From the NCBI RefSeq assembly GCF_001999725.1, contig NZ_MDDP01000004.1, forward strand, positions 62,001-126,000: 64,000 nt of DNA. Direction: 5' to 3'. The translations under genes and the position numbers were made by a program. Within the stretch, counting starts at the first letter, position 1, and each line of letters starts with the position of its first letter. This stretch comes from Cellulophaga omnivescoria. GTDB lineage: Bacteria > Bacteroidota > Bacteroidia > Flavobacteriales > Flavobacteriaceae. Below, one piece after another: positions 1-8,267 of the stretch. The notes below the pieces were generated by a model. That model saw only the letters and a list, made by a program, of their open reading frames with translations. It was not told where the DNA came from and did not search any database.

Positions 1-1191
1 TAGTAAAGGAGACCAACTCCAATCTGTTGCAGCTATACCAGCATAGTTTGCTATTTCGCTAGCCTGCAGTATAGTATTGTTTAATTCACCATTATGTACT
101 TGTAAAGTATTGCGCATAAATTGTGAACTGTAATTATTGCGCTTTGCGGTTAAAAACTTATCATAATTATGAGCACCTAACATACTTTTTTGTCTATTAT
201 AACTTTCCGGTAGCATATCTACAACCATAATATCTGGATTGCCAGAATTGTTAATATCGGCAACATCTACTCCCATACCATTAAAACTTTGTACAGCCAA
301 TAATTGTTTGTTTGCTTCTATAAAACCTTTGTGTTTTCTTGTAACAGTATCTATACCACTGTTTAAATACAACAAATCTTCAGTTAAAAAATCATTAGAC
401 ACATAAATATCTGGTAAATTATCGTTATTAAAGTCTTGCACGGCAACACCTAAAGAAAACCCTTGGTGCTTTATTCCTAAACTGTCTGATACATTTGTAA
501 ATATTGGATGATTTAAACCAGCAACGGAATCATTACGTAGCAAGTAGTCTGATAAATTCTTAGAGTAATAGTGCTTAGGAACGGGTGAATTTTGAGAAAA
601 ACGAGAACTTCCATTGTGAATTATAAATACATCTAAATCACCATCTACATCATAATCTAAAAACACGGCTTGCTGACTGTTATTAGGGTCGTTTAACTGG
701 TAAGCCTCTGCTTCTTCGGTAAAAGTTGGTAGGCCGTTTACATTTAAACCTTTATTAATAAAGAGTAAATTATCGCAATTATTGTTACAATTTGGTCCTC
801 CTACACTTAAATAAATATCATCCCAACCATCTGCATTTATATCTACAATTGTTACTCCGGTAACCCAAACATTGGTCTTAAAATTTGCAGCTTCAGAAAT
901 ATCTAAAAAACTAAGGTTCCCTTTATTTAAATATATTTTAGAAGATACTTGGTTGGCGGTAAAAACAATATCTTGTAAACCATCATTATTAAAATCACCA
1001 ATACCAACTCCTCCTCCATTATAGATGTACTGAAAAGTAACAATATTTAAACTATCATTACCAGTAATTGTGTTGTTAAAATCTACTTTAGTTATTGCTG
1101 CATCTAAAGAGGTAAACCTTTTGTTGCTTGTGCGCTCATTGCATGAGCTAAAAATTAAAAGGGTAATACAAAATAGTAATACGTATTTCAA
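1..1191 (-). CDS. FG-GAP/VCBS-repeat lipoprotein (CRTAC1-like), 5' part only
   Basis: The frame is open from a TTG start at 1191 to the window edge, so only the first 397 codons are present. The N-terminus is a lipoprotein signal (KYVLLFCITLLIFSSC), with the lipidated Cys near residue 17. It is followed by repeated Asp-rich calcium-loop motifs such as DFNNDGLQD, DINADGWDD, DYDVDGDLD, DFNNDNLPD and DINNSGNPD. These mark FG-GAP/VCBS beta-propeller blades. In Bacteroidota such proteins usually continue into an ASPIC/UnbV domain, which would lie outside the window. The likely place of action is the cell surface or outer membrane. The ligand is unknown. No ATG is available in frame near the signal peptide, so TTG is the probable start. 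Confidence 0.85.
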   Translation of the reverse strand, partial: MKYVLLFCITLLIFSSCNERTSNKRFTSLDAAITKVDFNNTITGNDSLNIVTFQYIYNGGGVGIGDFNNDGLQDIVFTANQVSSKIYLNKGNLSFLDISEAANFKTNVWVTGVTIVDINADGWDDIYLSVGGPNCNNNCDNLLFINKGLNVNGLPTFTEEAEAYQLNDPNNSQQAVFLDYDVDGDLDVFIIHNGSSRFSQNSPVPKHYYSKNLSDYLLRNDSVAGLNHPIFTNVSDSLGIKHQGFSLGVAVQDFNNDNLPDIYVSNDFLTEDLLYLNSGIDTVTRKHKGFIEANKQLLAVQSFNGMGVDVADINNSGNPDIMVVDMLPESYNRQKSMLGAHNYDKFLTAKRNNYSSQFMRNTLQVHNGELNNTILQASEIANYAGIAATDWSWSPLL

Positions 1192-1460
1192 AATGGCGGC
1201 TTTAATTTATATGAAGCAAGTTATAAAAAAAAGTTTTATAGAAAAGTGAAAATATATAGAGCAAATTTTAGTAGCATAATCATTTATTATAAAATTAAAA
1301 TCTCTTAAAACACCAGTAAAATATGAAGGTTAAAAATACCTCACTTTCTAAAGAAAAAAACAAGATAAAAAAAGTGAAAATATTTTCATTTTACATTCCA
1401 AAACAAGATCCAAGGATTATAACTAAAACGTAAATAGGGTTTAACCTTAAACAAAACACA

Positions 1461-1769
1461 ATGAGAACACTAAGTATTATTTTATTTGCTTTAGCTACAG
1501 CTGTTACAACATCGTTTACAACAGCATCATTTACGGGAACCTATGATGGTTTTGAAGATGAAATGTATGTGTTTACTACTGATGAAGGACAAACTATGGA
1601 GTTTGATGAAGTTAGTCCTGAAACTTTAGAGAAATACGACTTATCTGATGAGTCTTTTCAAGGTAAAACTTTTAAAGTAACCTACCAAACTGTTACTTAT
1701 ACTGATGATGAAACTGAAGAAGAAGAAATTAAAAACATTTTAACTGACTTAAAATTATTAGAAGAGTAA
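1461..1769 (+). CDS. small secreted acidic protein, tandem paralogue 1
   Basis: This 102-residue protein has an N-terminal hydrophobic signal (RTLSIILFALATAVTT) and then an acidic mature part rich in Asp, Glu and Thr. The family is not recognised. It is clearly paralogous to the next gene: both share the signal peptide, a TYDGFE motif, a KYDL(S/T)DESF(Q/K)GKTF core and a DDETEEE stretch. It is probably exported to the periplasm or surface; no cysteine suggests lipidation. The gene stands alone and has its own terminator. The function is unknown. Confidence 0.75.
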   Translation: MRTLSIILFALATAVTTSFTTASFTGTYDGFEDEMYVFTTDEGQTMEFDEVSPETLEKYDLSDESFQGKTFKVTYQTVTYTDDETEEEEIKNILTDLKLLEE

Positions 1770-1779
1770 CATAACCAAC

Positions 1780-1809
1780 AAAAAGCGTTACTAATGTGTA
1801 ACGCTTTTT
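1780..1809 (+). terminator. intrinsic terminator of first paralogue
   Basis: A 12-bp perfect stem (AAAAAGCGTTAC / GTAACGCTTTTT) with a 6-nt loop ends in a T run, ten bases after the stop codon at 1769. Confidence 0.85.
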
Positions 1810-2015
1810 ACTATTAATTGTAAATAATACAAGTTTTAACATATTTTCTTGAGATATTTCTAATATTCTGATTTATAGTCGATTAATAATATTAAATATG
1901 TTAAATATGTAACAATTAATAGCTAAAAATGTAATAAAAATTTTTTTTATAACATCTAAACCCATTTATGGAGCGTAGATATAACAGTTATTAACCCTAA
2001 ATAAATTTGAACACT

Positions 2016-2321
2016 ATGAAAACTTTATCAATTGTATTATTTGCTTTAGCTACGGCTGTAACAACTTTAGTATCAACAGAAAGCGTAACGGCTACGTATG
2101 ACGGTTTTGAAAATGAAACTTATCAATTTTCTGACGAAGATGGAGCTACTTTAGAATTTCAAGGATTGAGTTCTGAAGCATTAGGTAAGTACGACTTAAC
2201 TGATGAGTCTTTTAAAGGCAAGACATTTATAATTACCTATGAGTCTGAAACAGTTGTAGACGATGAAACTGAAGAAGAAATAACAACAAATATTATTACA
2301 GACTTAGAATTACAAGAATAA
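2016..2321 (+). CDS. small secreted acidic protein, tandem paralogue 2
   Basis: This 101-residue protein is a close paralogue of the gene at 1461. It has the same MKTLSIVLFALATAVTT-type signal peptide, TYDGFE motif, KYDLTDESFKGKTF core and acidic tail. A TTG three codons upstream (2007) also keeps the frame open, but the ATG at 2016 matches the start of the paralogue. The TTG also lies inside a possible -7 element (TAAATTTG, 2002-2009), so 2016 was chosen. The two genes look like a local duplication that included the terminator, since both hairpins begin with the same AAAAGCGT sequence. No function can be assigned. Confidence 0.75.
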   Translation: MKTLSIVLFALATAVTTLVSTESVTATYDGFENETYQFSDEDGATLEFQGLSSEALGKYDLTDESFKGKTFIITYESETVVDDETEEEITTNIITDLELQE

Positions 2322-2344
2322 TTGCTTAAACCTGTTAATTTATT

Positions 2345-2377
2345 AAAAGCGTAGCTATTTTAGCTACGCTTTTTTTA
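2345..2377 (+). terminator. intrinsic terminator of second paralogue
   Basis: The stem AAAAGCGTAGCT / AGCTACGCTTTT with a 5-nt loop runs into seven T residues, 24 bases after the stop at 2321. Confidence 0.85.
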
Positions 2378-2470
2378 TTATTAGTAATAATGCAAACTAT
2401 TAATTTTTAATACCTTAAATTAAACTTTAAATACTAATTATTAACTTTAATATAATATTAGGTTTAAACA

Positions 2471-2502
2471 TTTGATTTTTTAGTGTACTATATGTATCTT
2501 CA
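2471..2502 (+). promoter_or_regulatory. possible promoter of hpf
   Basis: TTTG at 2471-2474 and TATCTTCA at 2495-2502 are separated by 20 bases. This resembles the Bacteroidota -33/-7 arrangement (TTTG, TAnnTTTG) but the -7 match is imperfect. The start codon follows 18 bases later. Confidence 0.3.
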
Positions 2503-2519
2503 AATAAAATACTAGACCT

Positions 2520-2822
2520 ATGAACATAAACTTTCACTACGATGGGGTTACAGCAAGTAACCGTTTAGAAATATTTGCCGCAAAAAAAATTGATAAACTT
2601 TTAAATAAGTATGACTTTATTGTGAGTGCAGACATTTTCTTTAAAAAAGAAAATACAACTTCTCCTGAAAAAGGTAAAGTAATTGGTGTTAGGTTAAGCG
2701 CACCTGGCCCTAGATTATTTTCAGAATCTAGTGAAGCCTCTTATGAAGCAGCTATTACAGCTAGTGTAGACGATTTAAGCAGACAATTAGAAAAAAGAAA
2801 AGCTAAAATGAAAACGCATTAA
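2520..2822 (+). CDS. hpf: ribosome hibernation-promoting factor, short HPF/YfiA type
   Basis: This 100-residue protein matches the S30AE (HPF/RaiA) family along its whole length. It opens with the NINFHYDGVTASNRLEIFAAKKIDKL strand-helix pattern (residues 2-27). A central strand IFFKKEN, the VIGVRLSAPGP strand and a C-terminal basic helix DDLSRQLEKRKAKMK follow. Family members bind the decoding region of the 30S subunit and hold ribosomes inactive in slow growth. The length fits the short form without the dimerising C-terminal domain. It is monocistronic and ends at a bidirectional hairpin. Confidence 0.9.
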   Translation: MNINFHYDGVTASNRLEIFAAKKIDKLLNKYDFIVSADIFFKKENTTSPEKGKVIGVRLSAPGPRLFSESSEASYEAAITASVDDLSRQLEKRKAKMKTH

Positions 2823-2865
2823 TTGTGTGTTTCCATTTTAACTTTTTACAAGTTTAAAATTGTTT

Positions 2866-2903
2866 AAAAACTGTTAGTGTATTAGTACGCTAACAGTTTT
2901 TTT
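2866..2903. terminator. bidirectional terminator between hpf and the E1 dehydrogenase gene
   Basis: The inverted repeat AAAAACTGTTAG / CTAACAGTTTTT has T runs on both strands. Its loop contains the stop codon of the minus-strand gene ending at 2882, so the convergent genes share it. Confidence 0.75.
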
Positions 2904-4858
2904 AATTCTTCATTAAACCTGTTTTTAGATTGATAATTATACTCTAAATCTTTAGCAAAAGGAATTGGTGTTTCTAAACTTGCTACACGCTTTACTGGTG
3001 CATCTAAACACTCAAAACAATCTTCCATTACCATTGCAGAAATATCACTTGCAATACCTCCAAATAAACTATCTTCTTGTAAAATTATAAGTCGACCTGT
3101 TTTTTTTACAGATGCATATATAGTGTCCTTATCCAAAGGAGCTAATGAGCGTAAATCTATAAGATCTGCGCTAATTTCTGGAGTGTTTTCTAAAGACTCT
3201 AAAGCCCAATGCACACCTGCCCCATAACTAACAATGGTTACAGATGTACCTTCTTTAATTAGGCTTGCTTTTCCAATTGGTAAAGTATAATAATCTTCTG
3301 GAACATCTTGGTAAACGCTCCTGTACAGTGCTTTGTGTTCAAAAAATAAAACAGGGTTTGGATCTTCAATTGCTGTTGCTAACAAACCTTTGGCATCATA
3401 AGGAAAAGCTGGGTAAACCACTTTTAAACCCGGTGTTTTTGTAAACCAGGCTTCATTTGTTTGTGAATGAAATGGCCCTGCACCTACACCACCACCACAG
3501 GGCATACGTACTACCACATCTGCGTTTTCTGCCCAACGGTAATGAGACTTGGCCAATAAATTTACAATTGGATTAAAACCACTACTAACAAAATCTGCAA
3601 ATTGCATTTCTACAACAGCTTTGTGCCCGTTAATAGATAAACCCATTGCTGTAGAAACAATAGCAGATTCACAAATTGGTGTGTTACGTACCCGTTCTGT
3701 ACCAAACTCGGCTACAAAACCCTCTGTAATTTTAAAAACACCACCATATTCTGCAACATCTTGTCCCATTATTACAAGATTTTCAAACTTATCCATAGCT
3801 TGTTTTAAGCCTTCAGATATAGCATCAACCAATCTAATATTTTTTATATTAGCTGCAGGCTTAATGGCTTTAAATTCAAATGGTTTATACACATCATTTA
3901 ATTCGTTTTCTATGGTAGCCGTTATTGCGGGCTCCTCAAACGCAACTTGTAAATTGTCATTAATTTCCGCTTTAAAATCAGCTTTTATACTGGCTATTAA
4001 ATTATCTGTTAGTACCTCGTTTTTCTTTAAAAAATCTTCATAATTTGTGATAGGGTCTTTTTTAGCCCACTCTTCTAACAAATTATCTGGCACATAAGCA
4101 GTACCACTAGCCTCTTCATGACCACGCATTCTAAAAGTTAAAAACTCTATTAAAACAGGTCTAGGGTTTTTTCTAATACTCTCACACAATTTAGTTACTT
4201 TGCCGTAAACCTCTAATATATTGTTACCATCTATTTGGTGAGACTCTATACCGTAACCAATACCTTTATCTACAAGATGTTCACAGTAATATTGTTCTTT
4301 AGTTGGTGTAGATAAGCCGTAGCCATTATTTTCTATACAAAATAAAACAGGTAATTGCCATACAGCAGCAACGTTTAAAGCTTCGTGAAAATCACCTTCA
4401 CTTGTTGCACCTTCTCCTGTAAATACAGCTGTAACCTTGCCATTATCCTTTAACTTGTTTGCTAAAGCAATACCGTCTGCAACTCCTAATTGGGGTCCAA
4501 GGTGAGATATCATCCCAACAATATTATATTCTTGTGTGCCAAAGTGAAAACTACGGTCTCTACCTTTGGTAAAGCCGTTTGCTTTACCTTGCCACTGAGA
4601 AAAAAGTCTGTATAACGGAATATCTCTGGTAGTAAAAACACCCAAATTGCGATGCATTGGAAGAATATATTCATTTTTTTGTAAGGCACTTGTGACACCA
4701 ACAGCAATGGCCTCCTGACCAATACCACTAAACCACTTAGAAATTTTGCCTTGTCGTAATAAAATAAGCATTTTTTCTTCAATTAAACGCGGCTTTATCA
4801 TACGTTTGTACAGTAATAACTGCTCTTCTAAAGAAATTGTTTCGTTATTGAATTCCAT
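2882..4858 (-). CDS. 2-oxoacid dehydrogenase E1 component, alpha-beta fusion
   Basis: This 658-residue protein fuses the two E1 subunits of a thiamine-diphosphate 2-oxoacid dehydrogenase. Residues 1-320 are E1 alpha, with the TPP/Mg motif GEGATSEGD (from 148) and the paired ENNGYG (177-178). From about residue 333 the protein is E1 beta (RLVDAISEGLKQAM, then MGQDVAEYGGVF and EMQFADFV). The family decarboxylates 2-oxo acids and transfers the acyl group to a lipoyl E2. The branched-chain 2-oxoisovalerate complex is the likeliest, but a pyruvate substrate cannot be excluded. No E2 or E3 gene lies nearby. The ATG start at 4858 is well placed and the gene is monocistronic. Confidence 0.88.
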   Translation of the reverse strand: MEFNNETISLEEQLLLYKRMIKPRLIEEKMLILLRQGKISKWFSGIGQEAIAVGVTSALQKNEYILPMHRNLGVFTTRDIPLYRLFSQWQGKANGFTKGRDRSFHFGTQEYNIVGMISHLGPQLGVADGIALANKLKDNGKVTAVFTGEGATSEGDFHEALNVAAVWQLPVLFCIENNGYGLSTPTKEQYYCEHLVDKGIGYGIESHQIDGNNILEVYGKVTKLCESIRKNPRPVLIEFLTFRMRGHEEASGTAYVPDNLLEEWAKKDPITNYEDFLKKNEVLTDNLIASIKADFKAEINDNLQVAFEEPAITATIENELNDVYKPFEFKAIKPAANIKNIRLVDAISEGLKQAMDKFENLVIMGQDVAEYGGVFKITEGFVAEFGTERVRNTPICESAIVSTAMGLSINGHKAVVEMQFADFVSSGFNPIVNLLAKSHYRWAENADVVVRMPCGGGVGAGPFHSQTNEAWFTKTPGLKVVYPAFPYDAKGLLATAIEDPNPVLFFEHKALYRSVYQDVPEDYYTLPIGKASLIKEGTSVTIVSYGAGVHWALESLENTPEISADLIDLRSLAPLDKDTIYASVKKTGRLIILQEDSLFGGIASDISAMVMEDCFECLDAPVKRVASLETPIPFAKDLEYNYQSKNRFNEELKKLLAY

Positions 4859-4956
4859 TTAGCGGAAAATTTTATAAATTGAAAATTAAAAGTAACAAAT
4901 AAGAAGAGATGTTGTTACAAAAATCAATAATTTATCAGAAAATGTTAGATTATTAT

Positions 4957-4964
4957 TAAATTTG
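4957..4964 (+). promoter_or_regulatory. -7 element for the 2OG-Fe(II) oxygenase gene
   Basis: TAAATTTG matches TAnnTTTG exactly, 21 bases before the start at 4986. No clear -33 TTTG is seen. Confidence 0.4.
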
Positions 4965-4985
4965 AATATAAAAACATAGTAAACG

Positions 4986-5936
4986 ATGAGTTCTATTCCA
5001 AGTGTCAATTTACAGGAATTTTTATCTGACGATAATACACAAAAAGAAAAGTTTATCAAGGAAATTGGTAGTGCTTTTGAGAATATTGGCTTTGTAGCCT
5101 TAAGTGGTCACTTTTTATCTGATGAGTTAGTGGCAGATTTATATGAAGAAATTAAAGTCTTTTTTAATCAACCTCAAGAATTAAAAGATAGTTATGAAAT
5201 TGAAGGTATTGGCGGTCAGCGTGGTTATACCTCTTTTGGTAAAGAACACGCCAAAGGTAAAAAAGAAGGAGATTTAAAAGAGTTTTGGCATTTTGGACAA
5301 TATGTAGAAAATGATCCTAAGTTAGAAGCAGAATACCCAGACAATGTAATTGTAAAAGAACAACCAAAATTTAATGCTGTTGGTAAAGAAACATTTAAAA
5401 TGTTAGAGAAAACAGCTAAATATGTGCTTAGAGCACTTGCTTTACACTTAAATTTAGAAGAAACGTATTTTGATGATTACATTAAAAACGGTAATTCTAT
5501 TTTAAGACCTATACACTACCCGCCTATTAAAGATGAACCTAAAAATGCTGTACGTGCAGCAGCCCACGGAGATATAAACCTTATTACATTGTTAATGGGT
5601 GCACATGGTAAAGGGTTACAGGTTAAAAACCACAATGGAGAATGGGTAGATGCAATTGCACGCCCAGACCAACTTATGATAAATGTTGGTGATATGTTGT
5701 CTAGATTAACAAATAACAAACTAAAATCTACCATACACCAAGTTGTTAACCCACCACGCGAGCTTTGGGGAACTTCTCGTTATTCTATTCCGTTTTTTAT
5801 GCACCCAGTTAGTGAAATGCCACTAAATTGCTTAGATAACTGTGTAGATGAAAACAACCCAAAGCAGTTTGAAGATATTACTGCTGGTGAATTTCTTCAC
5901 GAAAGATTAATAGAATTAGGACTTATTAAGGAGTAA
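4986..5936 (+). CDS. 2-oxoglutarate/Fe(II)-dependent oxygenase, isopenicillin N synthase-like
   Basis: This 316-residue protein has the architecture of the IPNS-like dioxygenases. A DIOX_N-type region (residues 5-125) begins IPSVNLQEFL and contains GQRGYTSFGKEHAKG. The jelly-roll core carries the facial triad H194-x-D196 (AAHGDINL) and H251 (STIHQVVNP), with the 2-oxoglutarate-binding R265-x-S267. All ligands are present, so an active oxygenase is expected. The substrate cannot be read from the sequence. It is monocistronic and followed by a strong terminator. Family members act on many small molecules. Confidence 0.88.
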   Translation: MSSIPSVNLQEFLSDDNTQKEKFIKEIGSAFENIGFVALSGHFLSDELVADLYEEIKVFFNQPQELKDSYEIEGIGGQRGYTSFGKEHAKGKKEGDLKEFWHFGQYVENDPKLEAEYPDNVIVKEQPKFNAVGKETFKMLEKTAKYVLRALALHLNLEETYFDDYIKNGNSILRPIHYPPIKDEPKNAVRAAAHGDINLITLLMGAHGKGLQVKNHNGEWVDAIARPDQLMINVGDMLSRLTNNKLKSTIHQVVNPPRELWGTSRYSIPFFMHPVSEMPLNCLDNCVDENNPKQFEDITAGEFLHERLIELGLIKE

Positions 5937-5957
5937 TAATTTTTATAAGACGTAAAT

Positions 5958-6007
5958 AAAAACAACTAAATATTGGCATTTAAAATTCCAGTATTTGGTT
6001 GTTTTTT
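5958..6007 (+). terminator. terminator after the 2OG-Fe(II) oxygenase gene
   Basis: A 19-bp stem with two G-U pairs (AAAAACAACTAAATATTGG with CCAGTATTTGGTTGTTTTT) and an 11-nt loop ends in a T run. Confidence 0.8.
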
Positions 6008-6061
6008 CTTTTTTATATTGATAAAACACCTAAATAAAGCATTAAACCAATATTTAATACA

Positions 6062-6391
6062 ATGGATTTACAAGACCAGTTAAAAAACCTTTTTCCAGAT
6101 CATAAACCAACTGAAGATGTAGAAAAAAAAGCACCAAAAAGTGATATTTGGATGCAAGAAGACCCTATAATTTGTAAGTACGAGAAAAGAAAAGGAAAGC
6201 CAATAACTATACTAGAAGGATATACCGGTGCCGATGCAGATTTTAAATTATTAGCTAAAGAATTAAAGCAAAAACTTAGTGTTGGTGGTAGTTTTAAAAA
6301 TGATAGTATTATTATTCAGGGTGACTATAGAGATCAGATAATGAGCATATTAAAAGAGAAAGGTTTTAACGTAAAACGCGTTGGCGGTTAA
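6062..6391 (+). CDS. SUI1/eIF1-like translation initiation factor (YciH type)
   Basis: This 109-residue protein ends in a SUI1 domain (residues 37-109). The signature strands are KRKGKPITILEGYTG, the helix LLAKELKQKLSVGGS and the final DSIIIQGDYRDQIMSILKEKGFNVKRVGG. The GGS loop and the basic patch before it are typical of eIF1/YciH proteins, which bind the 30S subunit near the P site. The first 35 residues are acidic/basic linker. The gene follows the oxygenase terminator and appears to be transcribed alone. Confidence 0.9.
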   Translation: MDLQDQLKNLFPDHKPTEDVEKKAPKSDIWMQEDPIICKYEKRKGKPITILEGYTGADADFKLLAKELKQKLSVGGSFKNDSIIIQGDYRDQIMSILKEKGFNVKRVGG

Positions 6392-6406
6392 AATTGTTAA
6401 TTTTTT

Positions 6407-6436
6407 TTTGATTATTTAGATAAAAATGTAATTTTA
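6407..6436 (+). promoter_or_regulatory. possible promoter of the DUF1835 operon
   Basis: TTTG at 6407-6410 and TAATTTTA at 6429-6436 are spaced by 18 bases, 24 bases before the start at 6461. The -7 element lacks the final G. Confidence 0.3.
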
Positions 6437-6460
6437 AGAGTTCAAATCTAGAATACTACT

Positions 6461-7393
6461 ATGAGTTCTACCTTACACATAACCAACGGAGGAAACTTTA
6501 CAGATAGATTGAAAAACTTACCTATAAAAGGAGACATTATTACTTGGAATGAGATGTTATGCGAAGGCAAAACATTAAACAATGTGGGTAGTGAGAACTT
6601 CTGGAAAACTAGGTTTGATTTTTTAAGCAAAAACTATAAAGTTACAAAAGCAAAGTTTATAGATCTTACCCTAAAGGAATACAGGTCTTTATGCAACCAT
6701 AAAAAAGAAGATAAAATTATTTTATGGTTTGAGTATGACTTGTTTTGCCAAATTAATATGCTTGCTGTAGTAAGTTGGCTAAAAATGCACCGTAGATATG
6801 CAGAAATATCTATTGTTTGTAGTGGTAAAATTGAAGGAGAAACAAAACTTTTTAGCTTATCTGAGTTAACTGATGATCAACTGCTAAACCATTATGAAGA
6901 ACGTACTTTTTTACGACAGGATGATATAGAGTATGCAGATTATATTTGGCAGTTATATTGTAGTGATAACCCTATACGATTAGAAAACTTAACTGATTTT
7001 GATAAATATAGATTTCCGTATCTAGAAAAAGCTATAGAATTACATTTACAACGTTTTCCATCAATTAAAAATGGTTTAAATGCTGTAGAAAATAATCTGC
7101 TAAAATTGGCATCAGACCAAAAGCCAAAAACTAAAAATGATTTTGTTAAAAATTTACTTTTAGCAGATAATAGTTATGGGTTTGGTGATATACAATATCA
7201 AAAAATAATTACTTCTTTAAAACCTTTATTTGGTTCTTTTAATCCTGTTAAATTAACAAAAAAAGGAAAAGAAATACTAGAACAACAAACAAGTTATTAC
7301 TCTTGTATACAAGATAATGACATTTATTTGGGAGGTGCATTAAAATACAACTTTTTGTACAATACCAATACAGACAGAATTCTTAAATTATAA
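6461..7393 (+). CDS. DUF1835 domain-containing protein
   Basis: This 310-residue protein opens with the DUF1835 signature: LHITNGGNFTDRLKN (residues 4-18), GDIITWNEMLCEGKT, and the later LWFEYDLFCQINMLAVVSWL (about residues 88-107). The remainder is helical, without recognisable catalytic motifs. There is no signal peptide, so it is probably cytoplasmic. The molecular function of the family is unknown. It is the first gene of a tight trio: one base separates it from the nucleoside phosphorylase, and a periplasmic-binding-fold protein follows. Confidence 0.8.
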   Translation: MSSTLHITNGGNFTDRLKNLPIKGDIITWNEMLCEGKTLNNVGSENFWKTRFDFLSKNYKVTKAKFIDLTLKEYRSLCNHKKEDKIILWFEYDLFCQINMLAVVSWLKMHRRYAEISIVCSGKIEGETKLFSLSELTDDQLLNHYEERTFLRQDDIEYADYIWQLYCSDNPIRLENLTDFDKYRFPYLEKAIELHLQRFPSIKNGLNAVENNLLKLASDQKPKTKNDFVKNLLLADNSYGFGDIQYQKIITSLKPLFGSFNPVKLTKKGKEILEQQTSYYSCIQDNDIYLGGALKYNFLYNTNTDRILKL

Positions 7394-7394
7394 T

Positions 7395-8261
7395 ATGCAA
7401 TTAAGTCCATCGGAGTTAATACTAAATGCTGACAATAGCATTTATCACCTTAATATATTACCAGAAGATATAGCTACTACCATAATTACAGTTGGTGACC
7501 CTGACAGAGTTGGTGAAGTGTCTAAATATTTTGATACTATTGAACTAAAAAAAGGAAAAAGAGAGTTTATAACGCACACCGGTACATTAAAAGGAAAACG
7601 TATTTCTGTTATATCAACAGGTATTGGTACAGATAATATAGATATTGTTTTAAACGAATTAGACGCTTTAGTAAACATAGATTTTGCTACAAGAACTATT
7701 AAAGAAAAGAAAACAACTTTAGATATTATTAGAATTGGTACATCTGGTGCAATACAAGCAGATATTCCTATAAATTCTTTTTTACTAAGTGAATATGCTA
7801 TTGGTTTAGATAGCTTGTTACAATTTTATGATAGTAAACACGTACAGCATTCAGAAATTCAAGATGCTTTTGTTGCACATACAAATTGGGCAAAAGATAA
7901 ATCTACGCCTTATGTGGTTACTTGTAGCGCAGAATTGGCAGATATAATATACTCAGATAAACTTGTAAAAGGTTTTACTGCTACAAATGTTGGTTTTTAT
8001 GGTCCTCAAGGGAGAATTTTACGCTTAAATACTCAGGATAATCAGTTAAACAACAAAATAGCATCGTTTAAACATAATAGTTTAAAAGTTACCAATTTAG
8101 AAATGGAGACAGCTGGTATTTATGGTTTAGCAAAATTACTTGGTCATAATGCATTATCATTAAATGCTATTTTGGCTAATAGAGCTAACGGAGAGTTTTC
8201 TGTAACACCTACAGAAACCGTAGAAGAATTAATAAAATATACACTTAACAAGCTAACATAA
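7395..8261 (+). CDS. nucleoside phosphorylase, uridine phosphorylase-like
   Basis: This 288-residue protein belongs to the PNP/UDP phosphorylase family. It shows the phosphate-binding ITVGDPDRV (residues 32-40), the ISTGIGTDNIDIVLNEL segment and IRIGTSGA. It also shows NVGFYGPQGRILR, typical of uridine phosphorylases, and the LEMETAGIYGLA loop, which contacts the ribose. Family members cleave nucleosides with phosphate to base and ribose-1-phosphate. Uridine is the likely substrate, but the purine or pyrimidine preference is not certain. It starts one base after the DUF1835 stop, which suggests translational coupling. Confidence 0.85.
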   Translation: MQLSPSELILNADNSIYHLNILPEDIATTIITVGDPDRVGEVSKYFDTIELKKGKREFITHTGTLKGKRISVISTGIGTDNIDIVLNELDALVNIDFATRTIKEKKTTLDIIRIGTSGAIQADIPINSFLLSEYAIGLDSLLQFYDSKHVQHSEIQDAFVAHTNWAKDKSTPYVVTCSAELADIIYSDKLVKGFTATNVGFYGPQGRILRLNTQDNQLNNKIASFKHNSLKVTNLEMETAGIYGLAKLLGHNALSLNAILANRANGEFSVTPTETVEELIKYTLNKLT

Positions 8262-8267
8262 CTTTTT

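Noticed and set aside
1323-1433. 36-codon Lys-rich frame upstream of the first small secreted protein
   Set aside because: Low-complexity AT-rich sequence, no homologous copy upstream of the paralogue, no leader function evident.
3549-4043. 164-codon plus-strand frame inside the E1 dehydrogenase gene
   Set aside because: Antisense shadow; the minus-strand frame is a clear conserved enzyme along its whole length.
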